From Alentia gelatinosa (Eukaryota; Annelida; Polychaeta; Phyllodocida; Polynoidae): a stretch of 64,000 nt of DNA. This document shows, one piece after another, positions 47,241 through 60,750 of the stretch (position 1 is the first letter of the stretch; every line of letters begins with the position of its first letter). The stretch covers positions 42,948,723 to 43,012,722 of the forward strand of contig OX465584.1 in NCBI GenBank assembly GCA_950022655.1, written 5' to 3'. A program made the position numbers and the translations under genes. Under the pieces are notes generated by a model that saw only the letters and a program-made list of their open reading frames with translations, searched no databases and was not told the DNA's origin.

Positions 47241-50200
47241 GTGTTTCTAGAATGTGGACATAGAATGATTGAATGAACTATTAACATGTGGTACTGCAAC
47301 ATATAATTTTCTGGGCACTGATACAGTGTTGATAACAACCTGTTATCATAAACTGCTCAGTTCCTGATATCTGTTCTATGAAAATTGCAAAGCATATATA
47401 TTTATATATATAGATAGATAGATAATATCACCAAGTTCTAATTCTCCACATTCATGACATTCCATGTGTATGTATCACAACATCTGGTGGATTGTACTAC
47501 ATGTACCTATCTCTGAATGTCATCCGCATGGGTATGATGCAGACTAAACACCCTCTGTCGTTTAACTCACGACACATTGGCCAATTCCTTCTATCCCACT
47601 GGCCATGTCCCAGTTTCATTAGTGCTTTCAGGAATTGATCGTACCTAGCAGACAAACAGGCGGGTAGATCAATGTGTATTTTAGATATTGCTAACGCGGT
47701 GAGCACTTCCATGGCCCTATGCTGTGTTCTGTTTCACGCGTGTTGATAAGTACACCGAGCAACACCGAGCAACTCCCGGCAACAGTGTTCGCATTAAGAA
47801 CGCTCGCTGCGAGTGACGGACAGCTCTCTGCTGGAACCCGCATCCTCGATGATCTATGCATTTCCCTACCTTTGTCTGAAGATTAGGGCAAGCGCGTCCA
47901 TTGTCAATGCCAACAATAATGTGTGCAAAATTCCTGCAGCAGTCGCCAATAAAGCAGATAATTACTGCAATGGTCGTACCCCTGGGTGGCTCATATATAT
48001 GCATTCTCTTTTTGATTCTCTGGTCTTTCTGGTTATTCACCGCATCTTCTCGATGCCTTTATGTTATCGCCGGCATGTTTTCTTCTCCAGTGACACGTCT
48101 TTGAATCTGTATCGGTTGTGCTCAGGGGATTTGCATATATATATTCCATTATCTGTAATCTCTCCACCTACCAGGGCGTAATAGCACTCAATGTCTTCAC
48201 TACGATGTAGTTTTTAAAATGTCCTAGACTAAGTACACCGTCTGGGAGTATCACAGGTCCATGCTATCTATAATACCAACGAAGGAAGATAGAACCTCTG
48301 AGCTATGATACATTCAAAATTGTTTCCTTTTCAGGAGACCAAAGAGGCGGCAACAGACAATATGTAGACCAGGATGCATAAAATATCGATTGCGCTCTGT
48401 GCCCAACGATATTGTGAGCTGCCAAATGTAGTACAGGCCTTTATTGCTTCATAATGCACGAGTCAGCAACAAAACATTCCTTTATCAGCTACATATACAT
48501 CAATAATCAATACATTCCCTTCGTTAGACGCGGCACCGGTCTTTCTTTCGTCCCACCACACGTAATGTAAAATAACCTGCAGGTGTGAGGAAGTAGACTG
48601 TTGACCATGGCTTTTATAGGTGTGCTAAGACTGGAGGCGCCTGAGCGGGGGGCCTTCGTTTATATGCAGGAGTGTCCCAGGGGACGTAGCCATACTCCCC
48701 ATACCAGGGCAACATGACTTCTATCGGACCTGGCAAGGGGTCCTTGCCCACTATAAAGGGGCCACACCCGGCATGAGGTCGCACTCCACGACGTGTTCAT
48801 GGCGCTTTGATACCGTTTCCTCCCCAGACTGATCACATCAGCCCCACATTCCCCACCATAACGGCCCGTCCAGGATCAGGGCAAAGAAGGTGAGAGAGTG
48901 GGGTGTCATACCAGCATGCTTCTAGGCGCCTAATGTTTCCCCCTCTTCCCAGGTTCCCTTTTGGCCCCCAAACCCAGCGCAGTCTAGTGGCGTTTACACA
49001 TACACGCCATAGTAGCCACCGACCACCAACCAACCGGAGGATATATGCAAATGAGCCTCGCAGACGAGCCTGAATAGCGGAAGACGGATGGAAGCCATTA
49101 TGGCTGAGGTGTTCTGGGAGACACGCCACAATGAGGTCAGAGGAGGTGGCGGGATGCTCGGTTCATCCTTTGGCTATGAGTGTTTACGTGTCCGGGCAGA
49201 TGACTGCTTTTCTGATGGTAAAGAATGAGCAAAAGGCCACATAACAGTTGTGTTCCTACGTTCCTATTTGTACTATTATGTTGGTGACGCAAGCGGAAAG
49301 GGAGTTGGGGGTTAGCCAATGAGTATTCAAGGCTTTGAAATGGTGAGAATCTAGCAAACCATAGTGGTCGACGTGGTGGCCTCAGCAATGGGCCGGCGAG
49401 TGCCTCCTCACTTAACAGATGGCGTAAGGCGGCGTTGGCAACACATAGCCTCATTCCGTGCCTGGCGAAGAGCAGCTCAGCAAGAGTTGGAGTTGCTCCT
49501 CTCACACCACCGAGCAGAAACCTTGTAAAGCAAGTTCCTATCGCCAGTGCTGGATTTCTTTTCTTTTTCTTATATCATAGCGCTTGTGTCACCTATTGAG
49601 TCATTGTTTCTATAAGAGTGGACAACGCAAATTGGATTAGGTAAAATTTAGCAGGATTATACTTTTTATATGTCGCTTTATGTGTTTGTTTATAAATACC
49701 ACATCGCATTCCAACTTTATTTGTTTGCCTGGGATCGTGCCTTCCTTTACAGCAAACTGTCAACGAGTCATAGAGTCGTTTGTAATGTCCAATGTAGGCT
49801 GCTGTAAAGTAAGAGTACAGTCATGATATATGAAATTTCACATGACAGTATTTTGAAGATTAGTATAACAATGATGGCTATTTGAACTTACATTTGATAC
49901 GATTAAACATCAGTGTTATGTTTTATAGATAAACTAAATATTGGTTACAAAGATATTCGTGAAAGCCATTCCAAATCGTCATGATCGATGATATACAACG
50001 GATTTGATATTGAATTCTTAATTTAAACTGGATACATGCGTCAGCTGTTGGCCGCTATTGCTGTTCCAGACCGGATTTGAAGATTGTACATGCTCATGTT
50101 TATTATCCTTTATTCCTTAGTACTTGAGTATAAATTCGTAGCATTCGTAAACAGTGTAATCCCCATCTTTATGATATCTCGATGTTCACTATGAAATATT

Positions 50201-51776
50201 TTTAGCAGTCTTTAATCTTCATCCTTCGTTGGTTCATTTGAACATGTAACAAATAAGGGAAGGGACAGTCATTTAAATGATAAACAGGTGCAGGCAGAGT
50301 AAAATGGCAGGTGTAATTGTAGCCTGTGTACCGGCCGTGGAAAGTGGCGGGTAGGCTGGAAATGATAGGAAAAGAAGCAAGCGGTGTGTGGACTGCCGTT
50401 CACGACATAGCAAGTTGGTAGGTGGGCAATAGCTGGTATGTATAGCAGTAGGCGGTGTACAGGCTTCAGGTGGCAGGCATGCAGCGGTAGGTGGCACACT
50501 GCCTAGGGCCAGTTGTCCTGGGTTTTAATGGGTTTCCGGAGAGCGCCGATCAAACAGACAAACGCCCGGCGGACACGGCCCGTCGGCAGCTTTGTTTGAA
50601 GGCAGATATAGCCGCGTGCTTCTAAGTACAAATGCAGACGTGAGTCCAGGCCCCACATCGACCTGTAAACAGTGACGGTGCCGGCAGCAGGCTGAAGGCG
50701 TCCGGCCAGCCTCGATAACGCAGATAAGGTGGATGGGCAATATTAGGTTGGTACCGTGAGGGCATTTTGAATTGATGCTAAACAGATAGGTCAGATGTAA
50801 ATGATCACAAGAAACTGCTGATTCTTAATAAAATCTATATCCCATGTTTTAACTTGTCTTATTTATCTGATGGATCACATTTTGAAATATTTTGCAATAT
50901 ATAGTAGTTGACAGCAGTGAATATCCGTTCTAGGCTGCAATATGGCATTTCCTCAGCAAAATATATAGATATCCGTTAATATCTGTACAGCATAGCAACC
51001 ATTCCATAAGAAGCTCGAAAGTAGTCTTCAAAAGGGTAAGACTGTTTTTTCTCTGAGTGTGAGAATCACATGAAAGCCTTATTATAGGGGCCACACCCTA
51101 ATATCCATAACTGTTACTTGATCTTTTTTACTGGCTGTAGGTTGGGTCCTAGGCCGGATCTCATTCAACCATCGCGTAAAAAGCAATACCGTCAACATAA
51201 TGATTGGCAATCTTGAGCGCGAAATATATGAGCATACTGCATGTTACTTCAGGGAGTATATATAGTGTAAAATTGAAATTATCAACTGAAGCTTCAGTTT
51301 CTGTAGACATTCTTTTCAGAAAGGTTCTATGATAGGGTTTGTAGTTTATTAGTGACTGAGGTGGGGAATATGGGTGTGTTGTAGAAGGTGCCCTCGCATG
51401 TCAGAATGTCAGGAAGGAACGTGTGACGTGTGCAAAACGGTGGTTGTAGCTTACAGGTCTTAAGGAACACCCCGGCTATTTATGGCTGTAGCTACAAATT
51501 GGCATCTTCAATTATTCAACCAAGAGGTTTGTCTACTGCACCACACTGCACAGTACTGTCCGACCATCACCAGCTGACTCATACTGTCTGCAAGAGACTC
51601 AACATCAACCAAGCCACCAAGTTTGGCGCAACGTGGTAAGTGGGTGGAAGGTAAGGGTAAAATAAGAAGGGTGGGTGCCGGGGGCTGATAGCACACTGTC
51701 GTGTGATTGACAGCAGAGCCATACCGGACTGTCTCACGGAGATCAGTTTCAATCCGTCACCGGGCCGCCAGGCAGG
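47241..51776. other. No gene recognised
   Basis: Short AT and GATA microsatellites near 47395-47427. An 11-bp near-tandem ACACCGAGCA lies around 47752-47771. GC-richer patches occur near 48640-49500 and 50530-50720. Frames there overlap on both strands and have no domain; those at 50269-50499 are built on a GGCAGG/AGCAGT-rich repetitive stretch. Confidence 0.4.
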
Positions 51777-51790
51777 GCACGAGGGGGCGC
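51777..51790 (+). promoter_or_regulatory. CTCF-like motif
   Basis: GCACGAGGGGGCGC, 12 of 14 to CCASYAGRKGGCRS with intact AGGGGGCGC core. Confidence 0.3.
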
Positions 51791-52949
51791 CCCGTGTGAA
51801 ATATTCACCATCAGGGCGGTCAGGTGTATGATATCAAGCCCTCCACCCACCGCACCACCTGGCAACGCGTCTTAGGTGACAGATACAATATGGAGGTCAG
51901 GAGGGGTGCAGAATCAATACCCCCGATTGATGGTTTCCTCCAGAACCCTGCAGGAAGGGAAAAGAGGGTGTCCGGGGAGGGAGAGAAGCCCCTTGACACC
52001 CTCCCTGTCTGCATCCGTCTAAATCAATGCCGAGCCAAGTCGGTGCATCTTCTTGAATTTCCTCATCCTCACTTATATATAAAAGTATTCACTACAGAGA
52101 GATTCTAACTGATAACTAAATCTATATTTTTCGGTGAGTTGGAATCTAATCTGTGTCGGGTAATTGGTCATTTGCACTTAATACGGAAGGCACTGACGAT
52201 CTATTCACAGAAAATATAAGGTAAGAGGGATCAGCATGAGATTAGTGTTTTCCTGACTGTAGCTGAGGGTTAGGGGTGTTCAATAGGGAAAGGGACCTTC
52301 CCCTTTCAGGGTAGACGACGTCAATATTGCCAGATCGTAGGGCCGGATCAGGGAAGAGAGTGCAATGTCATTAGAGTCAACCATGGGATTTTTATCATTG
52401 TCCCGATAATTAGGCCCAATAGTCTACATATTATTACGCTTATTTTTAATGAAAGACTTAATACAGCTGATCACAATTTATGCAGGAACCATCTTGATGT
52501 TCATGATAATATCGAATCTGAAAAAAAGACAACACTGCACCATGCACTCTGCTCATAAGCCGCCTCCTTATCTCACATATCCAGACAGGAGCACCGACAT
52601 ACACCACTAATTAATCTGATTAAACAGGCGCGCTGCGTTCATTATGAGATGAAAGGTTCCTCCGGTCCTCGCTATACCACACCTGCGCATAGTCCCCGCT
52701 CTCCTATACCCAGTGTGCTTCAGTAATGGCCTGTGTGTGAGGCCTGCCTCGCCTGTATAGTAAAGTCCTCTCCTGTTATCTGACTTTAAGCCTAAGTGAG
52801 CTGTACACCGATGGGAGGCCCGTCCGAGTGACCGCCTCCATTTGTCGGCCCGGAGGAGGGCGCCACTGTAGTCAAGCCCGTGGAGAAAGCAGCCGGAAAC
52901 ATCGCGTCTCCAGGGTGGAATTAGCGCTCACTGCGCCTGCGCACCGTGC
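51791..52949. other. No gene recognised
   Basis: Mixed composition with a GC-rich patch at about 52820-52960. Nothing supported. Confidence 0.45.
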
Positions 52950-53450
52950 CCCTGGTGTCGCTGGTGTTTCCCTTCCCATCTCCTCACAGCCCCCTCCCAT
53001 CCTCCACTCTATGCATCTATCCTTCCAACCCTCTTGTTTCCCAGTCTTCTGCCCTTCGGTTTCCTGCTCTTCACATTTTTGAACATCAAATCATCATTCT
53101 TTCATCATCATCTCCACTAAACGTGGCATTTCCACCTAATCATCCAGATCCACCTTACCGACTCACTAATAACTATTCTTCAAGACCTAACTTCCATTCC
53201 CAGCTCCCCCAGGACCTTTCCTTCCAACTTTGTGCATTATCTATCTGACCCCACCCACAGTAAGTATGTTCATACCATCTTCTTACTCTTCAATTACTTT
53301 GACCATCATATGAATTTTTCAGCTAAATCATCCTTCCAACGATCAAGCTTCCCATATCTACCCAGCTCTCACTCATATGGTCGTCTCTCTATGTGTCCAG
53401 TACCACTTTGTTATGTTGGACCTCGTCCGTGTTTCAATATAGTGTAATAT
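52950..53450 (+). other. Pyrimidine-rich tract
   Basis: Plus strand C+T-biased; in the line I counted (53041-53100) about 28 percent of bases are purines. Overlapping Ser/Pro/Leu-rich frames follow from this. A weaker bias continues to about 53760. Confidence 0.5.
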
Positions 53451-53825
53451 GTCTTTCGACTAAGAATATGGCGCAGTTGAATCTGATTGAACATCAATCT
53501 AGGTGGCCAGTGTACACAAACCATTGCACGGAGTCTGAGAAGAAATCAACAGTTGTATGAAATTTGCCTCCCTCCCACCACACTTGACCAAATACATTTA
53601 GTCTCATCTTACTGCAGGTAGTTAAAAGTATTTCTAAGTTCTATATTGTTCTCGCCTCATCCATCTTAGTTTAGATTTTCTTTTCAATCCATGCTGCTCT
53701 TATCATTTACACAAATGTATTTTGATTCATCTGTCATCCTCATATGACCATGACAGTTGTTGTGATGTTTAGCAGCATCGGCTAACCTATATCTAGTTTG
53801 ACTTTATCTTTAGCCTGAGTTCCGT
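53451..53825. other. No gene recognised
   Basis: AT-rich, mildly pyrimidine-biased sequence with nothing supported. Confidence 0.45.
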
Positions 53826-54330
53826 CCAGACCTGCCCAGTCCGTCCGTTTCACGTGCACGTGTGTGAGGCCTCTTATTACCAATTCCTGGTGTTTGCCTT
53901 TGTTTCGCGGCATGGCTCTGTTTTCTCTGGTGGCGCTCGTATTGCCGTATCACTCCTCATCACCAACCCTCCTGCCCTGACACCAGAACCGTGAGCTTCT
54001 GCCACTGCGAACGGCGTCGCCGCCAGCACCCTTACCCTTTGCCCTTACCCCACACCACACCCACCCTGTTCATACCACCCCAACAGGTTCCCCAGGGTCC
54101 CCCGCCCCTTCTCGCCTAGCCGGGCGTGGCAGGCGGCAGACGTCGGCGTTGTGGCCGGGGAGGCGGGCATGACGACCCGCCGCAGATGCCTTCGGGGCGC
54201 CTCCTCGTCTTCCTCCACGGACTAACCCCTTTGTGCATACACTGGGCGCCGCCAGTAAACGGGTCATGGGTCAGTCCCCAGCCGTTGGTGCGGGTTCTGT
54301 TTACGCGGGCGGCTGGTTTGAGGTGAATGG
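53826..54330. other. GC-rich island with a double E-box
   Basis: GC- and CpG-rich. CACGTGCACGTG at 53851-53862 is two abutting CACGTG E-boxes, together one palindrome. Frames at 54070-54326 on both strands are Arg/Gly/Pro-rich without a domain. Confidence 0.4.
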
Positions 54331-55639
54331 GATGAGAATTTGAGGAACTGAACGGACTCGGTGGAAGGATGGTTTCGTGGCGGGTTTATCCTGCCCTGAG
54401 GGCCTCCTATAAATCCGACTAGAACAGATGCATCTCCTTATCTATGTGGATATTGATGCCATTCAGTGATCAAGCGTCTCCTCTGTATCACCATTCTCTC
54501 CAAAGAGATTTCCAAAGAGATATAACGGAAACTAGTAGATTTATTCAGACACATTAGTCGAAGTAAACACGATATTGTTATAACTGTGTAGCTGCAATTA
54601 TATCATATCCACAAAGGTCTATACTGTCACAGACTCTGCGAAAGAGATACCCTAATTTCCTCACTCTCGGTCACCACATTCACACTGTGTTGCTTGAGAC
54701 CATGATCCATTTTCTGAAGGCTGCGCACATGCGTGGCCAAGTCCCGCGAGAGGTCGCTGCCGCCCGCTGCAAAGGACCGCTCCGGCACTTCTTCTACTAC
54801 TAACAGTTCCATGCACCGAGCCTGACGAATGCGACGACGCACACGAGGCGACGGGTGGCGCCACCAATTGTAGGAGACTGAATATACGACATGCACGTGC
54901 CATAGATAAAACGAAAAAGAAATAAAAAAGTTAATACAAAGAAACAGTTCCGAAGAAGAAAAAGGTTAAGTGGGAAAAAAGAACAAAGTACCAGGAATTG
55001 TTTAAAAGAGCCACCGTCGGACTGTTCACACAGCTAGCGTGAATGCTTAAATACGACTAGGATTTGTGAATCATAATGAGACTGATTATAAGAGGGGTAA
55101 AACACCTGAGACTTGCGCTAAGTTGTTAAATGCGTTCAGCGAAAATGATCAAGGATGTTAAGGTTGGATTGGTATGCAAATGCATTGAATAAGTAGCCAT
55201 CGGGGGAGGCTGGCCGAGGGAGCGACCATGCATACTTTGTGGCATAATAAAGCCGCTGTCTCAGGCGTAGACTAAACAGTGCTCCATGAGAACTGCGACA
55301 GCTGGCTCTACATTCACAACCAAAAGAAATCAACCAACGAGAATAAAATCTGCGAAGTTATATATAAATATGCTAGGCTTGTTAGATAATGTATCCTTGT
55401 AGAATTCGGGCCGAAGAAATTCCAAATGTGATTGATATTCCATCCATTTCATAAGTGAACTTTCATTTCTCTTTATGCTATGTTAATTTTATGGAGCATT
55501 AAAGGATAGATTATGCACGAAAGCGCAAACATATGTACAATGTGTGTTGCAATACGTAGCAATTAAAAGGGTTCGACCTTGGAGCCCAAGCTGGCACCCC
55601 CTGGAGAAATTCCCCAATAGCTATACCCTAACACACTTG
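54331..55639. other. No gene recognised
   Basis: AT-rich apart from a GC-richer patch at 54710-54860. Two overlapping minus-strand frames (54903-54627) have no domain. Confidence 0.45.
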
Positions 55640-56260
55640 ACTTCACCACAGCTCACGGCCCCCATCTTGTCCCGCCGCGACTGCAGGCGTGCAGACCGAG
55701 AGATAATTTCTAGCCGATAACGTCTGTCATCCACGCTGGGTGATGCCCTGGGGGAACAGCACAAGTAATGAGAAATCCGCCCGCCAAGTGCGACACCAAG
55801 AAGGTAACGCGCGAACAAGGCCACCCGCGCTGGAACTGCAGCCTAATACCACTACAGCTGTAATTAAATAATAGGCCAGGGGTAATCAAAGAAGGGGCGG
55901 CGCCAATTGCACACTGCGATTATCTCTGTTTCTGATTCCAGCGGCAAGGCGGCCAGACCTGTCAATTAAAGGCGGCCACCTTGGTGCCTCAGGGACGGTA
56001 AACTAATTTCACGGCCCACGTACGCTATTCTCTGTTTTATTAAACGTGGGCCTCCAGGGTGAGGGTTTCACTTGTATTACGGCCCTTATAACTCAGCGGC
56101 GGGTCCCTCGCTCACTACGTTACTCACCCTTTCCCTTCGCGTTCTGTTACCCAAACGTAGCGAGAGGCGTCGCTCACAAGAAAGGGTAATAATGAACGGG
56201 CACAGAGCCGTTCTCCTGAGCCCCTCGCTTCATCACGTGCTATCCACTTTTGAATAGCCA
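55640..56260. other. GC-richer segment with homeodomain-like words
   Basis: Contains TAATTAAA (55861-55868), GTCAATTAAAG near 55960 and CTAATTT in GC-rich context. This mixture is often seen in conserved non-coding regulatory DNA. No exon recognised. Confidence 0.3.
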
Positions 56261-56522
56261 ATTGACAGGTTCGGTCTCTTAAAAGGCTCTTTTAAGCTGT
56301 TGATTCTAGAGTTGCTATAGTTAGCTTAGAATGAATCAGGAAGTGCTGCAAGCGTGAATTTGCAGAGTCAACATAATGCTGACATGTTCCTGTTTTCAGA
56401 AGATATGCGCATTGTCTTAAGGAAGGACACTGTCGTCCTCCACTAATGTTCCTCCTTCTGTTCTTGTTTTCTTGACACTCTAATGATATTTGCTATGCAT
56501 TCTAATAGGATAGATATAAGAA

Positions 56523-56524
<2 letters not shown>

Positions 56525-56572
<48 letters not shown>
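56525..56572. repeat. (AT)n microsatellite
   Basis: About 48 bp of AT dinucleotide. Confidence 0.97.
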
Positions 56573-56575
<3 letters not shown>

Positions 56576-59500
56576 AACTCAGCAGCCCATAAATGACGTC
56601 CTGCAGCAAGGGGAGGGGTTTCAGTCTCCATGACCAAGAATAATAGTGGTAGTATGACAAAGCAGGACAAGGTGGGAGAGGTCACGAAGATGGCCCAAAA
56701 TAGCATGAAACCATTTATGGACAGCCCCATACATTCCTGCTAGTTATCACATGTTCAATCCAAATGAGCCATCCTTTGTTTTATTCCAAAAGGTTTTATA
56801 GTCACTTACTTTCAATATCATATTTGCCTCACGTTATTTCAATATCATCCTGGTGTTCTATCCTTCAAATAATCTTTGATGCTATCTCTATCTGCACCTT
56901 TCCTTCGGTGACATGACGTGCCTAACACCCTCTTGACTGAGACACCGGAAGTAGATTAGAGACAGCCCGGTCCTCGCAAAGACAGAGGGACTGCTTCCGG
57001 AGCGTCCTGATTGCCCACATCCTCTAATATCGCCCACATCAATATAGGGCCATTCCAACTCGATGTTGACGAAGGACAGAACATGGCCCAACTCTATTGG
57101 AAGTGTCAGGCTCTCTTAGCAACGGTGGCGCCCTCATCTCCCCGTGTCATCTGACGTCACATCCGGTCGACCAGGGGCCGCAACCTTGACCCCGTAGAGT
57201 TTGCAGATCACCAATTGGTCCTGACGTTATGGCTTGTTACCCTTAGGGGTCTCTGTTGGGCTAGATATTAAACAGTCGGTCTGGGTTCCTCATTATCTCC
57301 CTCACCAGTAGATCTCTCCTTCGGTACCACTGCCGTCTCAGAGGAGCCATCTTCTAAAAATGTACTCTGTTCAATAGAACTAGATTGGATTGTGTAACCT
57401 TATACTTTTCCCAGGTTCAATACTGTCTGAAACTCCATTGAATGCTTCCCATTATCCAATTTGGGTACATTACCTCTTTATTCCTACTTTAGAATTACTC
57501 ATATTACTGCTCGCACCTCTATTGCGATATTTGTGATCTGTTGCTCACTTTGGAAAAGGAGAATGCGTGAGTTGAGGATAGAACCTGAATTGTTAAGTAT
57601 AGAGGTATATATGTTTGCAAGTGCACCAGACCATCATAATAATTCATGAGATACAAAAATACGCCAATGTAAATTTCGGGTGTCAGTAAGTTGGACTATA
57701 ATTCCGATAGATATCCTTAACCCATTTAGGACGGATAATGCCTTGAGGCATTCCCAACATATACTTGATACAACCATGTCGCATTCCCAAGCGTCGACTG
57801 GATTATGTCTTGCGGCATTCCTCAGTGTAGACCTCATTATGCATTCAGTCATTATTTATGGTATTTACGATATGTACTTTATCATTCTTTTATCCAGAAA
57901 GTATGAATCAATAACCATGAAACTTGCATAGAATATACTTAAGATAATTCCTAGTATTAGTATCAAAAATAGATAATAAAAAAGGATGACATTTCATATC
58001 ACTATATCAAATGATTAACTATTAGTTCGGATGAAAATCAGCCGCTCCCCTAGAGTTGTACCCGTCCCTAATGCCCGTCCCCACCAACGGGGCTCTGCCA
58101 CTGACCCCTGCCTGTAAAGAGTTAAGGGAGTGTCTATCTTTTACGGTAGAAATTGAAGATCTTCCGATGAACAATGACACAGATTGCAGATATTGTAGTG
58201 CAGTCTATGATGTATCCTTTTTATCGGGAAGTCATCATAGTGAATGCGTGTGCGTTGTAGATGGCATCGGATAAATCTGATCCTCTACTACCATTTCATG
58301 TTTCTTTCCGACGTGAAATAATTTTTCATCGGGAACCCCATCGTGACTATACTCCCGATGCCAAAATCGTTATAGGTGGACACCCCCCGCAGATGAACAA
58401 CATTCTCTTTTCACTGTTAATACCTGCCATCATTTGGCTATATCACAGCTATTCCGTAGGACCTTCATCATGTGGCGTACTTGCAAATCATGATAAGGTG
58501 AGTGTGATTATGTATAACCTTTTTTTATCATTTTCCTTAACCGGTAGTAGGTAAATGGTGATATATTACCAGGACCGATATAATGTTGTCTCTGTGTACA
58601 ATATTATAGAATTGACTCGATAACATTGAAACAAATTCCACGAGACAAGTGTGCGAAGCTCAAGCCGAGAACACACCATGCTAGAAGGACAGCGATTTCT
58701 GGAATTGCCAACACCATATGACGTTTATGCGAGATATAATTTCATATTTCGCCTGATATGCCAAATTAGCGGTGGGAGGTCTGACGATGAAATAAAATCT
58801 CACATACAAACCATTTTTCTGCTGGCGATGGTTTGTCCCCGGTATAAGTGTTGATGTTCACGAGTCATTTTCCTGACCTGGCTGGGTTTTTACAACGGAA
58901 TATAACACCGGAGGTCCTCTGTCCAAAACACTTAAATATTGCTATTTTCAGTAATATAGGGAACTGGTAACCTGAAGCCACATCACACATTTCTTAACTT
59001 TTATACATGATTAATTTGCTATCATCTTCTATGCCTCACATGCCCATACCTGTCGGATTAGCTATTACCTTATGAGTGCCTATACATCTCAAAGAAGACA
59101 TCACTTTGGCCTGTCCGTCTGTCCCTGTTTGCTGTCACTGTGTCACAGCCTGGCAGCTGTCGGGCTGGTCTAGGTCCCCGGGGCCTTGGAATACGTTGCA
59201 ATTCGAGTGGCAGTTCTCCTCCCGGGGGATGGACTTCCCCTCTGGTAATTACGAAAGCCTCCTGTCCTTGCTACTGGTCCTAATCATATCTGTAAGTAGT
59301 TTTACCCTACCCGACCCCATATCACGTCTTCAGGTGGTACAGTCGTGTGAGACGAACACCAGTGCTACCATCATAGCGCCCTCACCCATCGACCCCACAT
59401 TCCATTTATGCCACCTCTTCGGGATCCTAAGTAATGCATCAGCCCTCGCTAGCACCTTTTTTCACTACCCCAAATACCGACTCACTAAACATAATGTTTC

Positions 59501-60049
59501 CGAATCTTTCTCATTCTTTCGGTGAATCTTAGCTACCTCTATGTGAGACACTTATAAATGCATGTCATGTAACTTGAGAAAGTGGAGTGTGTATATTGAG
59601 GAGTGTCGAGACAGGATGTTGATCTCTATCATGGACCGATTGAATTAATCGTTGCCAGAAAGTAGTTTACCCAAAAGAATAGTCCGGTGACCAACTCCAT
59701 GAAACAGCATCTTTCCTCGCCGACAACCACTCTAGTAACCTATGTGTACAACATCTAAAGAGAACCACCTACTATTGTCCAAGGTGTATATAATCTGTTC
59801 CACCTTCATCGGCAAGTAGAAACTCCACATTATGAAGGACATTTCCTGCATTCCTCGAGAATACAGTTACGTATTCGCTCTCCAAACATAATCCACAACG
59901 ACCGGCTAGAAATGTGTCAGAAAATCAATACAATGAGTAAAATAAATGCATCTACCAACAAAAATCAAACAAGCGATAGAGATGTTACTATTTAGTAAAT
60001 AAATCCAATCGTGATGAAATATTACAGAACGTTGTTACTTTCAACAGTA
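56573..60049. other. No gene supported
   Basis: A CCATTTATGG (CArG-type) word lies at 56711-56720. 56940-57250 is GC-richer. Plus-strand frames at 58056-58554 and 59076-59525 are moderately long but have no family signature. An AAG|GTGAGT donor-like site at about 58496-58504 lies in the first of these, and the second ends in an AT-rich region. Confidence 0.4.
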
Positions 60050-60750
60050 TAAAAAATTAACTATTTTTGCCCACATTACCTATTTCTCATCCATGTAACT
60101 CTACTCCGAAACCTTCTTACTCTCGTCTTCATTCAGCTCTTCACTGCATGACTATCACACATACCTGAATCCACACTATTCCGGGTATTGTTATATACTC
60201 ACTTACCTTTCATGATTTGCTTTCTCGTCTCTGTAATATTATCCTTTAGAAATCGTACCACATACTGTACGAATTTCTTCCCTTGCATCCAGAACGACAA
60301 TAGAAGACAATGCTCGGCGACCTACCTCCTTACGGCCTTACCCTCTCATCCTGGCTTCCTTTCCCGGTACTTCACGCCAGCGTCCCCTCCAGGTAGCCAC
60401 TACAAAAACGTAATAATCGCCCATTGTCGCCTTTCTTCGCCAACCACAGTCCTCTGCCTATATACACCCCACTCCCTACCACCACACCCCATCTCCACGA
60501 CCGCCCTTGCCGTCCCGCGGCGGAGAGAAAATAAAAGAATAATCTCCTTTTCACGGATGCACCCTAGGCGCAACGAAAACACAATAATCACAATTTTCTC
60601 AGCTCACCTTTTCACTCTCCTACCTATTCTCACCTCCTCCTGGGCCCCTCCGTTTCCTGCTGTAAGCCATGAAACCCCCTACCCCACCCACCTAAGCTCA
60701 CCCACCCACCTGTTTCCTCCGGCACGTCTCGTTCCCCTGCCCGTGCCCGG
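60050..60750 (+). other. Pyrimidine-rich tract
   Basis: Plus strand strongly C+T-biased; in the line I counted (60601-60660) about 20 percent of bases are purines. The 224-codon plus-strand frame at 60188-60862 lies in it and is Ser/Pro/Leu/His-rich without any domain, so I regard it as compositional. Confidence 0.5.
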
